This document shows positions 41,767-51,660 of a DNA stretch of 64,000 nt, piece after piece (positions within the stretch are counted from its first letter, which is position 1; each line of letters opens with the position of its first letter). The notes beneath the pieces are model-generated. The model was given only the letters and a program-made list of their open reading frames with translations, was not told where the DNA came from and did not search any database. The stretch is from Rutpela maculata (taxonomy: Eukaryota; Arthropoda; Insecta; Coleoptera; Cerambycidae), in the NCBI GenBank assembly GCA_936432065.2, contig OW386293.2, positions 49,137,923-49,201,922 on the forward strand. Reading direction: 5' to 3'. The translations under genes and the position numbers were made by a program.

Positions 41767-43930
41767 TACCCTCACATGTACATAATAAAATAAGTAATAA
41801 CAAGTCTTCTGAAAATCCAGACTGATTCGTTTCTCTTTATCATTTTCATGGAGAGACTGAAGAATCCGTATCTAGTGAAAATATCTATGGAACGGCCGAC
41901 CTTTAGCAGGTTGTCTTCGTTATGAACGTTGTCCGTCATCAGCGGTTAGCAGCACGAGCAGTGTGACGTATACTTTCCGGTGTTGCCGGAAAGTGTCACT
42001 TTTGGCACCTTAGTAACGGTTCGGTTACTCGGGCGCCACCTTTACAATTTTTACGTGGGGCAAAGGTCCCACACTAACCTCTTAATACAGCCTGTTTCAG
42101 TGGGGCTGGGATAGCTACAGTGGAGAAAAACAGAAAATTCCAGTGGGTCAATTGGGATGTATCAGACTTTCACACACACACAGTAAAACACATAATTCGG
42201 TAAATAATGTCTATTTATTTCCTACAAGTTACAATACCAACACTAAGTTAGTCTAAATCTACTAATATATATACCAGACAGTACCCAGGCTATGATATGA
42301 CTATCGTGCAGTTACGGTGCGGTTACAGCGAGGTTATTTATGGCAGGCGGGAGCGAAGCAGCGGTATGACGTGGACTTGAGGTAATGGCGGTGATGGATG
42401 GTTAACGGCGCGAAAATGACCAGGTGACGGGTTACGATGCAGGTGACGAAAAGCGGTTAGGTTATGTACAGTCGTCGGATACCAGGAAGGAGCAAGCAAA
42501 CAATAACTAATGCAACAATAAGAAAAATGGTTACTCTAGGTGTCAGGCTTGGCTAATACCAGGAACCCTAAAGCTGGAAAGAGATGTATGATTAGTTAAG
42601 ACAAGACGGCGTTCTGCAGCTCCTAACCTGAAAACAGTTAAAAAAAAAATAATAATAATAATATGGCCACGTCCCGATTTCTCCGCATTAGCAGATACTA
42701 CGAAAACCTCGGAGACGTTTTCTCTGTGCCCACAGTGTAAACGCACTAGCACATATTACGAATACCCTGGGGTACACCGGAGTCAGCCACACAAGCACGA
42801 CGGTTGGCACCTGGATGTGAGCTCGTACCCTGGACCTGAAATTGGGTGAGCGTCTTGCTTTCTCCGCATTAGCAGATACTACGAAGACTCCAAAACGCTC
42901 TCTCTATGAAAACAGCCCGCGTGCACTAGCAGATATTACACGCACGCTGGGTACTAGAGTTACCAGACAGCAATTAGAATTAAAGGACCTGATTTCTCCG
43001 CATTAGCAGATACTGCGAAGACTCCAAGAACCTCTACTTTATGACCACAGAGTACCCGCACTAGCAAATATTACGGATACCTTGAGGACACAACCAGAAA
43101 AATAGGTACAAAGACAAATAAAAGTTCACAGTATCAGCCAAACCGCTACCTAATTTAATTATTACTATTATTCTTACTTATTTCCTCCTAGTTGCTCCTG
43201 GCGCGTCTGGTTGCTGACTTCTAGACTGGCACGTCTACCTGCTTCGGAAGCTCGTGAGGAATTTAACTGTCGGTGTCGCTTTCAATAGTTAGTAGGCTCG
43301 TATCCCTTCTCTCGCCCGGTAGTGGGAGAAGTGAATGCGCGTAGGCAATGAGCGGTGTAGACGGCACTTGTGAAATTTTCGTTATAATAGATTTTACGGA
43401 CAGTTTCGTAAAACGGTATATTTTAAGAAATATTGACAGAGTCCGAAAAGTTGGACTTGAACTAATTTACGGAAATATTCACTTACTCTTGACGGCTGGT
43501 CACGGGTGGGCACCTCTGCTTGCTACTACCGCTTTGGATCGACTGCCTGACGCCACAGAGAGCGTGTGCTTAGGACGGTCTTAGCGCTGTGCTGGTGGGG
43601 GTCTAACGCGGGAATGTATTTTTCCGTGGTAATAAATGCTTTGTAGCCGGCTGGGTTTAAACAAGTAATACAAAATTAAATAACAATATTTATAATATGT
43701 AAAAATAGGGTACTTGTTTGGGCCTCGGAATTTGCTTCACTACAGCAGTTTCGTTCGGCCCCGTATTCTTGTTGCGACTGACACAACTGTCTAGAAAATC
43801 CATGGGAGATTATTTTCGGCATAACTATGTAAAAACACTGTCAAAAGTTATTAAACTTCAGTCTTCTTAATGAAATTTCGAGAACTGTCTTGAATACTCA
43901 GGACTCTCAGGAGGTGCGTGAATACTTTCG
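41767..43930 (-). mobile_element. Non-coding retroelement-like insertion (~2.2 kb) in repeat E
   Basis: It separates two halves of repeat E that are contiguous in copy 1. Read on the minus strand it contains 'tggcgcccgagtaacc' (about 42033-42018), which resembles an LTR-element primer-binding site next to a TAAAGG end. Its other end at about 43930 reads 'gaccccgaaagtattc'. No gag or pol motifs were found. A long solo LTR or a LARD/TRIM-type element is possible. Target-site duplication unclear. Confidence 0.4.
42670..43080 (+). repeat. Threefold internal repeat
   Basis: 'tttctccgcattagcagata' occurs at about 42679, 42860 and 42991, each followed about 60-80 bp later by 'cactagca(g/c/a)atatta'. 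Periods are about 181 and 131 bp, so the array is irregular. It lies inside the 2.2-kb insertion. Confidence 0.85.
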
Positions 43931-43934
43931 GGGT

Positions 43935-44097
43935 CACCAATATAGCCATTACGGCTATTAAATAAAATACTAATAAAGGGGTTTCGAAAGGATTATATTC
44001 AATTTTAAAATATAATTTTTTGTTGTTAATTAATTTTTGTTATTATGGTAACCATAGTTATGAAAACATATATACTTATATGTAGTATGTACCCTAC
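43935..44097 (-). repeat. Repeat E copy 3
   Basis: The complement joins the two ends of 39342-40000 without the palindromic insertion. 'aggattatattcaattttaa' and 'gaaaacatatatacttatat' are shared. The Crypton upstream region begins directly at its end. Confidence 0.7.
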
Positions 44098-44182
44098 AGT
44101 AACCATGGAAACGCATCATGTATACCTAACACTGCATTGTCAGCGTTGTTTATTTTCTGCCAATTAAATTTATGCCGGTAAA

Positions 44183-45228
44183 ATGCACTCAGAAGAAAAT
44201 CCCGAAATTCCCGATAACATCCTAGAGCAAGGGACACAAGCGAACGCGAATTTATTACCAGTAAAATTCAGGTCAAGATATGGACACGAATATCAACTTT
44301 TTACTGAATGGCGAAATCTGAACAAAACCAAAACTGTAAGTGACGATATTCTTCTAGTTTACTTTGTCGAAAAAGCAAAGTCTATGAAATCTTCCACGTT
44401 ATGGAGTCGACTCTCAATGCTAAAAAGTTATTTGGCCATAAAAGAAAATGCTGACATCAACAAATATCCAAAGACTATTGCTTTCTTGAAGCGTCAAGCT
44501 GTAGGATATATACCGAAAAAGTCCAGAGTTTTAACAGCAGATTTTAACAATATCTACTAGCAAAAGCAATTTTAGTGTTTGGGATCTTCGGTGCGTATCG
44601 AAGAGATGATTTCATACATTTAAATTTAGACGATGTGGTGGATAATGAGCGATTTCTTGTCGTGTTTTTACGAGATGGAAAAACTCATACATCAAGAAGT
44701 TTCACCATTACCAATGGAGGATGTGCATTTGAGCCCTGCACACTTTATCGTAAATATGCATCTCTACGACCTAAAGATATGAACAGCAGAAGATTATTTG
44801 TTGCATATCGAAACGGCAGGTGTTACGCTCAACATGTTGGTGTTCCGAAAATTGTTGCAGAATATTTAAAACTAGAAAATCCCAGAGAATATATTGGGCA
44901 TGGACTAAGGCGTTCTTCGGCAAGCATATTGGTGGAAAGCGGCGATTTACTCACTCTGAAAAGGCACGGAGGATGACGTTTTTCCAATATAGCAGAAGGA
45001 TATATAGAAGAATCCATACAAAGAAAAATTGAGGTATCACGAAAACTGTTTAACCCTTCTCACTCGCAAAATACAACAAGTGTATCATTCGTTCAAGAAA
45101 ATCAAAACATTTGCGAAGAATCTGCTTCAATAATTGCAGTTTTACAAAATGAAATTCCAAAAGGACTTAACTTGTGCAATAATACCAATTGCACAATAAA
45201 CATAACCATTAATAACATTTCAAACTAA
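44183..45228 (+). pseudogene. Crypton-type tyrosine recombinase, nearly intact
   Basis: The N-terminal core-binding domain (44183-44560) reads 'GHEYQLFTEWRNLNKTKT' and 'SMLKSYLAIKENADINKYPK'. After a shift of frame with probable loss of a few residues near 44555, the catalytic domain continues from 44560: 'GIFGAYRRDDFIHLNLDD' (first catalytic Arg region), 'YIGHGLRRSSASILVESG' (H-x-x-R region) and, past a TGA at 44975-44977, 'NIAEGYIEES' (catalytic Tyr). The TGA takes the place of the usual Trp after 'HGG', a single-base change from TGG, and the frame is the same on both sides. After the Tyr comes a Asn/Thr-rich tail to a TAA at 45226-45228. Cryptons excise and insert DNA by site-specific recombination and have no TIRs. 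The two lesions make this copy inactive as sequenced. Confidence 0.82.
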
Positions 45229-45480
45229 AAACATTATTAGTTGGAGCTGTTATTATTAATAGTAAGTTAGTTAGTTAGTTAATTTTAAGTATTCTTACTC
45301 TAGTAGTTAGTTAGTAGTAGTTAAGTTTCTTTCGTACTTATGTCTTTTTTTGTTATATTTTGTTTTTATGTTTTTGTTTTCAAAGAAGTATAATAAAGAT
45401 ATCGTTCGTTACACGTCCAGAAATAGATTTTTCCGTGCTTGCATGACTTCCCGTGTTTGATTTCGCCTCACACGATAATT
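45229..45480 (+). other. Crypton 3' region with TTAG repeats and polyadenylation signal
   Basis: 'gttagttagttagttaattt' follows the stop by about 40 bp and an AATAAA-type signal lies at 45392-45397. The right border of the element is not marked by any repeat. Confidence 0.45.
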
Positions 45481-45626
45481 CTATATTGCGACTTTTTCAA
45501 TATTGTCATAATTTGTTTAATACAAAAACTAGTCATACAAAATTTCACGTCTTTATCTATGATAGTTTTCAAAATATTAAGCCCCAAAGTTGCTGCGGAC
45601 GGGTAAAGAAACTCGTGCCCGCGTGA
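45481..45626. other. Spacer
   Basis: Nothing recognised. Confidence 0.35.
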
Positions 45627-45809
45627 CGTCATTAGGCTTAAACCGACAACAGCAGCAGCTTGACGGTCCGCGCCGCGCCGTCTTATCAGTGAAATTGCAT
45701 GTATGTATTATATGTAATGTAATGTGTAATTATATATGTAAAATTCATATATGCATAAAGAGACGTGTAGATGGTTTTTTATATACTTTGTGCTTTTTAA
45801 AAACAAAAA

Positions 45810-45939
45810 ATGTGCGAAAGGGGCTTTGTAAAAGCAGATTCTTCAAATCTTCCGGAGGTAGACTTGCTAATGGTTATGGGGTATTTTAATTCCAATCACG
45901 AATATTTAAGTACAGAAATGAGAGGAAGTAAGTGCAAAG
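45810..45939 (+). pseudogene. First coding exon of a SWIM/YqaJ-associated protein (relic)
   Basis: From ATG at 45810 the frame reads 'MCERGFVKADSSNLPEVD', 'LLMVMGYFNSNHEYLSTE' and 'MRGSKCK', ending at a donor-like AAAG/GTAAAT. The 'PEVD...M...F..N..Y...E.R..K' pattern is the usual start of a protein family found in insects and cnidarians, often followed by a YqaJ recombinase domain. The matching zinc-binding part follows at 46333. Confidence 0.55.
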
Positions 45940-46332
45940 GTAAATAAGATTTTAGTTTAATAATACAAATAAAAATTACTTCATTGTACAGGATTTTCAA
46001 AATAAAACTAAATATGTCTAGCATGAAATTTAATACTTAGAAATAGAAAATTTGACAAAAAAAGTTCTTATTTAACAGTTTGCCGACAACAAGCACCTAG
46101 ACAGTAAACAACCATTTTAAGGGCGAGTGGGGTAAATATTTTTCTAATTTATTTTTGTGGAAACATTATTACCTGCTTAATCCCTACTGAATATTAGTGA
46201 GAATAATTATTATTGTATTAGTTAAATATATTTTTATGCGAATTCTTGTAAATTATAATTATGTTTTACACGCTTTCTAACTAAATGTTTTAAAACTTTG
46301 TTTGCTTTTTGTTTTTCTATTTTCTATTTTCC

Positions 46333-46575
46333 AAAATAATCCCGGAGCATAAAATAAATGCAAAATATTATAAAGTTTCATGTGGGATAAATGAAAAAGG
46401 ACATAATATTGTAGAGGTAAAGTGCGAAGATTGTGCAGCTTCCGATGGTGGTTGTAACCATGCAATAGCTTTTGTAATGTGGTTATATCGCCGAAGTGAA
46501 GAACCCTTGCCAACCGATACAGTTTGCTATTGGAAAAATCTAGCATGCTTTATTTTTCTACAATATATTAAATAA
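46333..46575 (+). pseudogene. SWIM-type zinc-finger exon of the same family
   Basis: The frame contains 'IIPEHKINAKYYKVSC', 'EVKCEDCAASDGGCNHAI' and 'AFVMWLYRRSEEP', the C-x2-C-x5-C-x-H SWIM-like finger and the 'A(F/V)..WL.RRSEEP' block typical of the family. The frame stops at 46575 soon after 'CYWK', so the YqaJ nuclease part is missing here. No clear acceptor precedes it. In ISL2EU-type DNA transposons and in host copies this module sits N-terminal to YqaJ. I infer a truncated TE-derived gene. Confidence 0.65.
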
Positions 46576-46640
46576 TAAAATATAATGTATTACTTAATAG
46601 ATAAAACATCTTTATTTTCATGTAAACTCTATGTTCTGGC

Positions 46641-46795
46641 CAGGCCTGTAGCTAGGGGTGGGCCCGACCTACGGCGATCGCAAGGGGGGTAATTTCAACT
46701 GCCTTTTTTTTGGATTTCTCCCCCCGCTCATCAAAAAATTTTTGGTCCACCACCCCCCCCCCCCGCCATTAAAGCACTTTCTAGCTACAGGCCTG
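46641..46795. mobile_element. hAT-type MITE, 155 bp, with 8-bp TSD
   Basis: 'caggcctgtagctag' at 46641 and its exact complement ending at 46795 form the TIRs; 'gttctggc' is duplicated at 46633-46640 and 46796-46803. The 8-bp TSD and CAGG start fit hAT. The interior includes C and T runs. Confidence 0.9.
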
Positions 46796-46803
46796 GTTCT
46801 GGC

Positions 46804-48068
46804 ATAACTAATTAAGATTTCTAACTCTTGTGGTAAAGTTACGCAAGACGCTTGTCGCCCCTAGACTAAATAGGTAAGAAACCTTTGCGGCTTTTGTGTC
46901 CCCTTCTAGTCGTGGACACAGAAACGAACTTCGAAGTTATCGATCAGTGTTTCGAACGCGAAGGACAGTTAGTGGTATTATTATTCTAGATTTAGAATAA
47001 GAATTTTCGTTAGTGTATCAATATTGTGTACAGTTCGTGTTTTCCATGGTACATTACATTTTAGCGGATTATAAATCTCTCATATTATTATTTTCATTGT
47101 AATACAAAAAAATTTGTACGGCTCTGGGCAGCGGTGACTAACTCTAGCCAGCATGTAAATGACTTCGATTGTGATACTTCCTTGGCTTTTTTTATTCCTA
47201 CTAAACTTCTGACGTAATTTATACGTACTTATTTATTTAAAATATATATCTCTCTTCTAAATTTTATGTTTATTGGTATTTACCTTTATTTTTTATTAAC
47301 CTAATTAACTTACATTAAAATGAGCAATAGGCTCCTGTTTTTTCATTTAAGAGAACAACCCGGCGCATTGCTTGTTATCAAAGAACTGTTTTCTTTTTGA
47401 CTGTCGGCAAACGAATAAAATATTTGTCTGGTGTTGACGCCGTCGCGCGTCGTGCTTTTGCATTCAGAAACAATAGGTACAATATTTATATCTATTTTTT
47501 GTGCGGTATGATGACATTTTTATTCAAATAACAGAACATAACAGTTTCGAAGTTTAACAATGTCTTTATCCAATGATTAACAACGTTGAACTAACCTAAT
47601 GAGAGCAATATAGCACGCGCCCTGTGTATGGTACGGGAGTCGCCTCACAGCTTTAAGCCTAATGACGTCATTCGGCTCGATCGGGTTTAGATGCTCCGCG
47701 CGACTTTAATAATTTTTTGATTGGATTGACAGAATTTGATAATTTTTGGTAGATCATCTTTTTAAAAGAAGTTCTTCAAGAAAATAATGTTTTTGGAATA
47801 GGTCGAAATGACCCTATTTGTCACACGAGCACGGAAAAATTCTTATTTTCAGACTCCTAATGAAATATACTATTGGTTTTTACAATTACAATACTTTCCT
47901 TCGGTAAATGATTGAAGTACAAACAATATTTTGTCAAACAATATTTTAATACTATTAAAACTCAAACAGCTTAGATGTTAAAGTTACAAAAAAAGGTAAA
48001 AAAGTTAGGTTCTTAATATCGTTTATTACTGTTTTGACATTATAATTTCAAAATTAAAAATGGTAGAT
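46804..48068. other. No recognised gene
   Basis: Mixed-composition DNA. No coding frame with family resemblance was found. The right 19-mer copy at 47656-47674 lies here. Confidence 0.4.
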
Positions 48069-48072
48069 TTAA

Positions 48073-49117
48073 CCCTCTCAGGCATGGTGGTACATCGTTT
48101 GAAACATGCAAACTGAGTCGTTCAAAGCATGGTGGTACAAATAATGTACCGCATATTGTATATGCATAGTGTATATACTGTGCACACTGTAATGTATACT
48201 ATGTATATGGGTACCATGTCAAAGTATATACTTAAAACAAAATATAAATCTCCACAAATGGAACTATTATTAAGTACATTTTATTGCTTAGCAATCTCCA
48301 ATAACAAAAAAAAAACCGCTGCCCAAGGAATCACTACTTCCACATCCAGATTTTCTATCCAAGTCACTCATAACGAAAAAATTTTGTATGTGGAAATAAT
48401 TGTTTATGGAACTTTAATAATATAATTTTGAAATCCTCTACCCCAAAAACCCATAAAACGATACCCCACATCGGTAGCGGGGTGGAGGTGGTGATGGGGG
48501 GTGGTAGTGGGGGTGGATGAAGTAAAAAAATATTTTGAGGTTTCTGGTTCTTGTACACACACTAAATCACAATTTTTTTTCATCCCCTTTAATAATGGGT
48601 GGGGGTGGTAATGGGGGTGGCTAATGCCAAAACTTTTTTTGGGACCTTAGCTTCTCTTGTATATACTAAATACCAATTTTATGGACTCTTACCTGCTTGA
48701 TTTACCTATTTTCCCCAAATTTACCCCAATTTACCCCCCAACCCTTCGACGGAACAAGATGAAAATATAATCTAGTTCTAGATCTCGTTAAAGTACATAT
48801 GTGTGCCAAATTTCAAGTCAATATCTCAAACGGTTCCAGAGTAAACGTGCGCACAAAAAAGTTACAGACCGAGAGACAGACCGACAGACAGACAGACCGA
48901 CAGACCGACAGACCGACGGACAGAAATTTTTTTTTCGTTCAAACTTAAAATCTCGACGTTTCTTGATATTCTAAGCCTATTTGAACAATAAAAATTTTAA
49001 AAAATTTTTTTGTCGTTACTATACTTCCACTGGATGTGGAAGTAACAGATGAATTAGAACAAAATATCCCATGCAGCAGCGGGGCTTATTGTGGATGATT
49101 TTCCGTGCCTAAAAGGG
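48073..49117. mobile_element. piggyBac-like non-autonomous relic, split by family D copy D
   Basis: Left end 'ccctctcaggcatgg' follows TTAA (48069-48072). The right end in complement is 'cccttttaggcacgg' and is followed by TAAA, one change from TTAA. Ends agree at 12 of 15 bases. Apart from the family D insertion it is only about 310 bp. 'catggtggtaca' is repeated near the left end. Borders are weaker than for the MITE at 40788. Confidence 0.6.
48316..49043 (+). repeat. Family D repeat, copy D (728 bp)
   Basis: Same borders as copies A and B. Left flank 'taaca' before the A run and right flank 'taaca' after 'gtggaag' could be a 5-bp TSD, though the other copies do not support a fixed rule. 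Contains GACA repeats and G-rich runs. Confidence 0.8.
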
Positions 49118-49119
49118 TA

Positions 49120-50027
49120 AAATGAAAATTAAACAGAAATCATTTAAACATATATAAAATTACAACACTTACCGGTTTGGAGGTCACTGAATACGAATTT
49201 GGCATAATAAATTAAAAGATTAAAATAGCGGATTCAATATGGCTGTCTACCAGAATATTATCCAAAGAATACATAAAAATACAATACTTTAGGCCTTTGA
49301 GGTCAGTGATTACACTTTTCAATCCACAAAATAAATGTTGCAATAATTTATTGTTCCAATATATAACTATTATAAAATAATGATCTATTATATACTTTAG
49401 ACCAAAATAAAATATTTGCAATATGCTTCATTTTTCAGTTGCAATTGTAACGCTCTCTTATTGCGGTGTTGCAAACTGCACTCTATTTGGTTTTTTTGGC
49501 TCGAGCCCCAGTCCCGCAGTCATAGTATGGAAACCCCACTTTTCTCCATTAACAATGTGACAGAGCACAGATAGTTACAGTGAAGGGAAGTCTTTCCAGA
49601 GGGTCAAAATGTTTAGGCCACCATTTTCTGAAGGGTTGTGTAGCCACTTTCCTAGAAGCATTGAGCTGATAGAAATAGATTTGCAACAGACAGGGTCTCC
49701 GAATAAAAGGCATAATCGGCTTTACTGGTTATGTATTGAAAATAAATTTTAATTTATAGAACTTGAAATATCTGCAAAGTGTCTTGTAAAAATATAAAAT
49801 AAACAATACTTCACATATTTATCAACAAATATACCGTAAATGAACAGTAAACAACTTAAGACATTTGGCAACTTAATTACCCAACTAGCGGTTGAAGTTT
49901 AAAATACCATTTTCAATTTAGAGTAAAGTGATCCCAAAAATCGCCGATTTTCTCGCTCTCGAATTTTGTTTTAAACTAAGTACTAAATTATTATTAATGA
50001 CGAGAACATCCTGAATAAAAAATTTCA
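49120..50027. other. No recognised gene
   Basis: 'gaggtcactgaatacgaat' (49171) and 'gaggtcagtgattacac' (49298) are related short repeats also echoed at 385-400. The rest is unassigned. Confidence 0.4.
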
Positions 50028-50377
50028 AGATGAGCATGTTCCGAAAAAACCGGACGCCTCTGGCAAAAAAAAAATGGAGAATCGTTATTGATTATAGGAA
50101 GCTCAATGAAATAACAATAGGCGATTCATATCCATTACCCATTATCTCAGATATTTTAGATCAGTTAGGTCATTCTAAATATTTTACTACAATTGACTTA
50201 ACGTCAGGTTTTCATCAAATAAAAATGTCTCCGAAAGACGCAGATAAAACAGCATTTTCTACACCTAACGGACATTATCAGTTCACAAGAATGCCTTTTG
50301 GGTTGCGCAATGCTCCAGCTACTTTTCAAAGGTTGATGAACAATGTTCTAACAGGTATTCAGAATCAATTTCTTATT
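50020..50377 (+). pseudogene. Gypsy-type reverse transcriptase fragment
   Basis: The frame reads 'KKWRIVIDYRKLNEITIG', 'DSYPLPIISDILDQLGHS', 'YFTTIDLTSGFHQIKMSP' and 'FTRMPFGLRNAPATFQRL', the first half of a Ty3/Gypsy reverse transcriptase. A one-base shift in an A run separates it from 'PKKPDASG' just upstream. It stops before the catalytic 'Y.DD' box, and protease, RNase H and integrase are absent. A non-LTR fragment begins about 20 bp later. Confidence 0.85.
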
Positions 50378-50394
50378 TGACATCTAAAATGTAC

Positions 50395-51552
50395 AAAGTC
50401 TTAAATGAAGGAGTACCAGTCTATGTATATTCCTAGATCTTGTAAAGGCCTTAGACACTGTAGAATGTAGATCACTCACAGTTGCTGGAGGCTTTGCAAG
50501 ACATAGACTTTAGAGACAAAACATACAATCTCATGGCTAGTTATCTGGATGGAAGGAAACAATTTGTTGGGATAAATTCTGATATTAGCAAGGAAAGGAT
50601 AGTACAGTGCGGAGTCCCACAAGGCACAGTTCTGAGACCGATCTTATTCATAATTTATATTAACAACCTGCTTACCTTGAATAGTTCTGGATCAATTATA
50701 AGTTTTGCTGACGACACTGCGATATTTTATCAAGCAGAATCTTGGGAGGACTTGAAATATAAAGTAGAGCTTGATCTCATCAAAATAATAGATTGGTTTT
50801 TTCATAAACTCTTAACCATAAAAAAAACCATATACCTTCCCCTTTCTTGCACTCAACGTACATTACTAAACTTTAATAGACTAAATGTTAGTTTTAACGG
50901 TAACACAATAGAGATTAAAGACACCAAATGTATGAAATATCTAGGGGTTAATATAGATAGGCATCTACGATGGGACCGCCATATTAACAGCGTTGTAAAT
51001 ACTCTAAGAACACACTTACATAAATTTAAATATTTCAGACTTATATTAGATATACCTCACTTAAAAATGCTCTATTTTGCCCTAGTAGAATCACGAATAA
51101 CGTACGGAATATGGAGCTGGGGGAGGAGTAATGTATAGCCATTTAAGAAAATTAGATATAGTGCAAAAATACTTTTTAAAAATAATATTTAACAAAGAAC
51201 GCACTTACTCTACTAATGCACTGTTTTCTGAAAGAAGAATTTTTGACGCTCGGCAACTCTTCTTCCAAAAAGTTATTACTTATCAATTTGAGAACAAATA
51301 TAACCTGTTATACCCAGAACACCCCTACCATACTCGGAGTAGAACTAATGAAACTGCTAGGACACAAACTTCACAAAAAACAATTGGGCAAAGGTGCTAT
51401 ACTTACCTAGCGCCGTGATTATATAACAGCCTCCCTATGAATATAAAAAGCATATCATCTCTAAACAAATTCAAAAGAGAGTCAAAAATCTTTATTCAGG
51501 CCACGGATCGTACTGAAATGCATAAAAGAGTCGACATAAAAAACAGCTAACC
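50395..51552 (+). pseudogene. Non-LTR retrotransposon ORF2 relic (CR1/L2/jockey-like)
   Basis: A degraded start ('LDLVKALDTVE', 50435-50470) leads into an open frame (50482-51138) with 'QCGVPQGTVLRPILFIIY', 'SFADDTAIF' (the catalytic box) and 'YLGVNIDRHLRWDRHINS', then 'ESRITYGIWSWGRS'. After a shift a second frame (51131-51418) reads 'IVQKYFLKIIFNKERTYS' and 'TRSRTNETARTQ'. The end, 'SLNKFKRESKIF', reaches a stop near 51550. Endonuclease and ORF1 are missing. It differs in sequence from the element at 9961, so it is another family. Confidence 0.82.
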
Positions 51553-51660
51553 ATAAAGTTAAGTTAGACATAAAGATAGTTAGTTAGTTAGTTAGACGAA
51601 AGTTAAGTTAAGCATAAAAACAGTTACTAAAATAAATATAAAATAAATAATAAATAAATT
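51553..51660 (+). other. 3' tail of the non-LTR relic with TTAG and AAATA repeats
   Basis: 'agttagttagttagttag' (51577) and 'aataaataataaataaatt' (51642) are the likely simple-repeat end. Confidence 0.5.

Larger units (their letters stand above)
45627..47676. other. Segment bounded by inverted 19-mers with CRE-like TGACGTCA
   Basis: 'tgacgtcattaggcttaaa' at about 45635-45653 recurs as exact complement at about 47656-47674 ('tttaagcctaatgacgtca'). The 2-kb segment between holds the SWIM-type coding fragments and a hAT MITE. Pairing does not extend beyond the 19-mers, so these are inverted subterminal motifs or a coincidence rather than proven TIRs. Confidence 0.45.

Noticed and set aside
42018..42033. 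Definite Gypsy primer-binding site
   Set aside because: TGGCGCCCGAG is suggestive, but no LTR pair or gag/pol was found, so only a low-confidence note was kept in the insertion entry.
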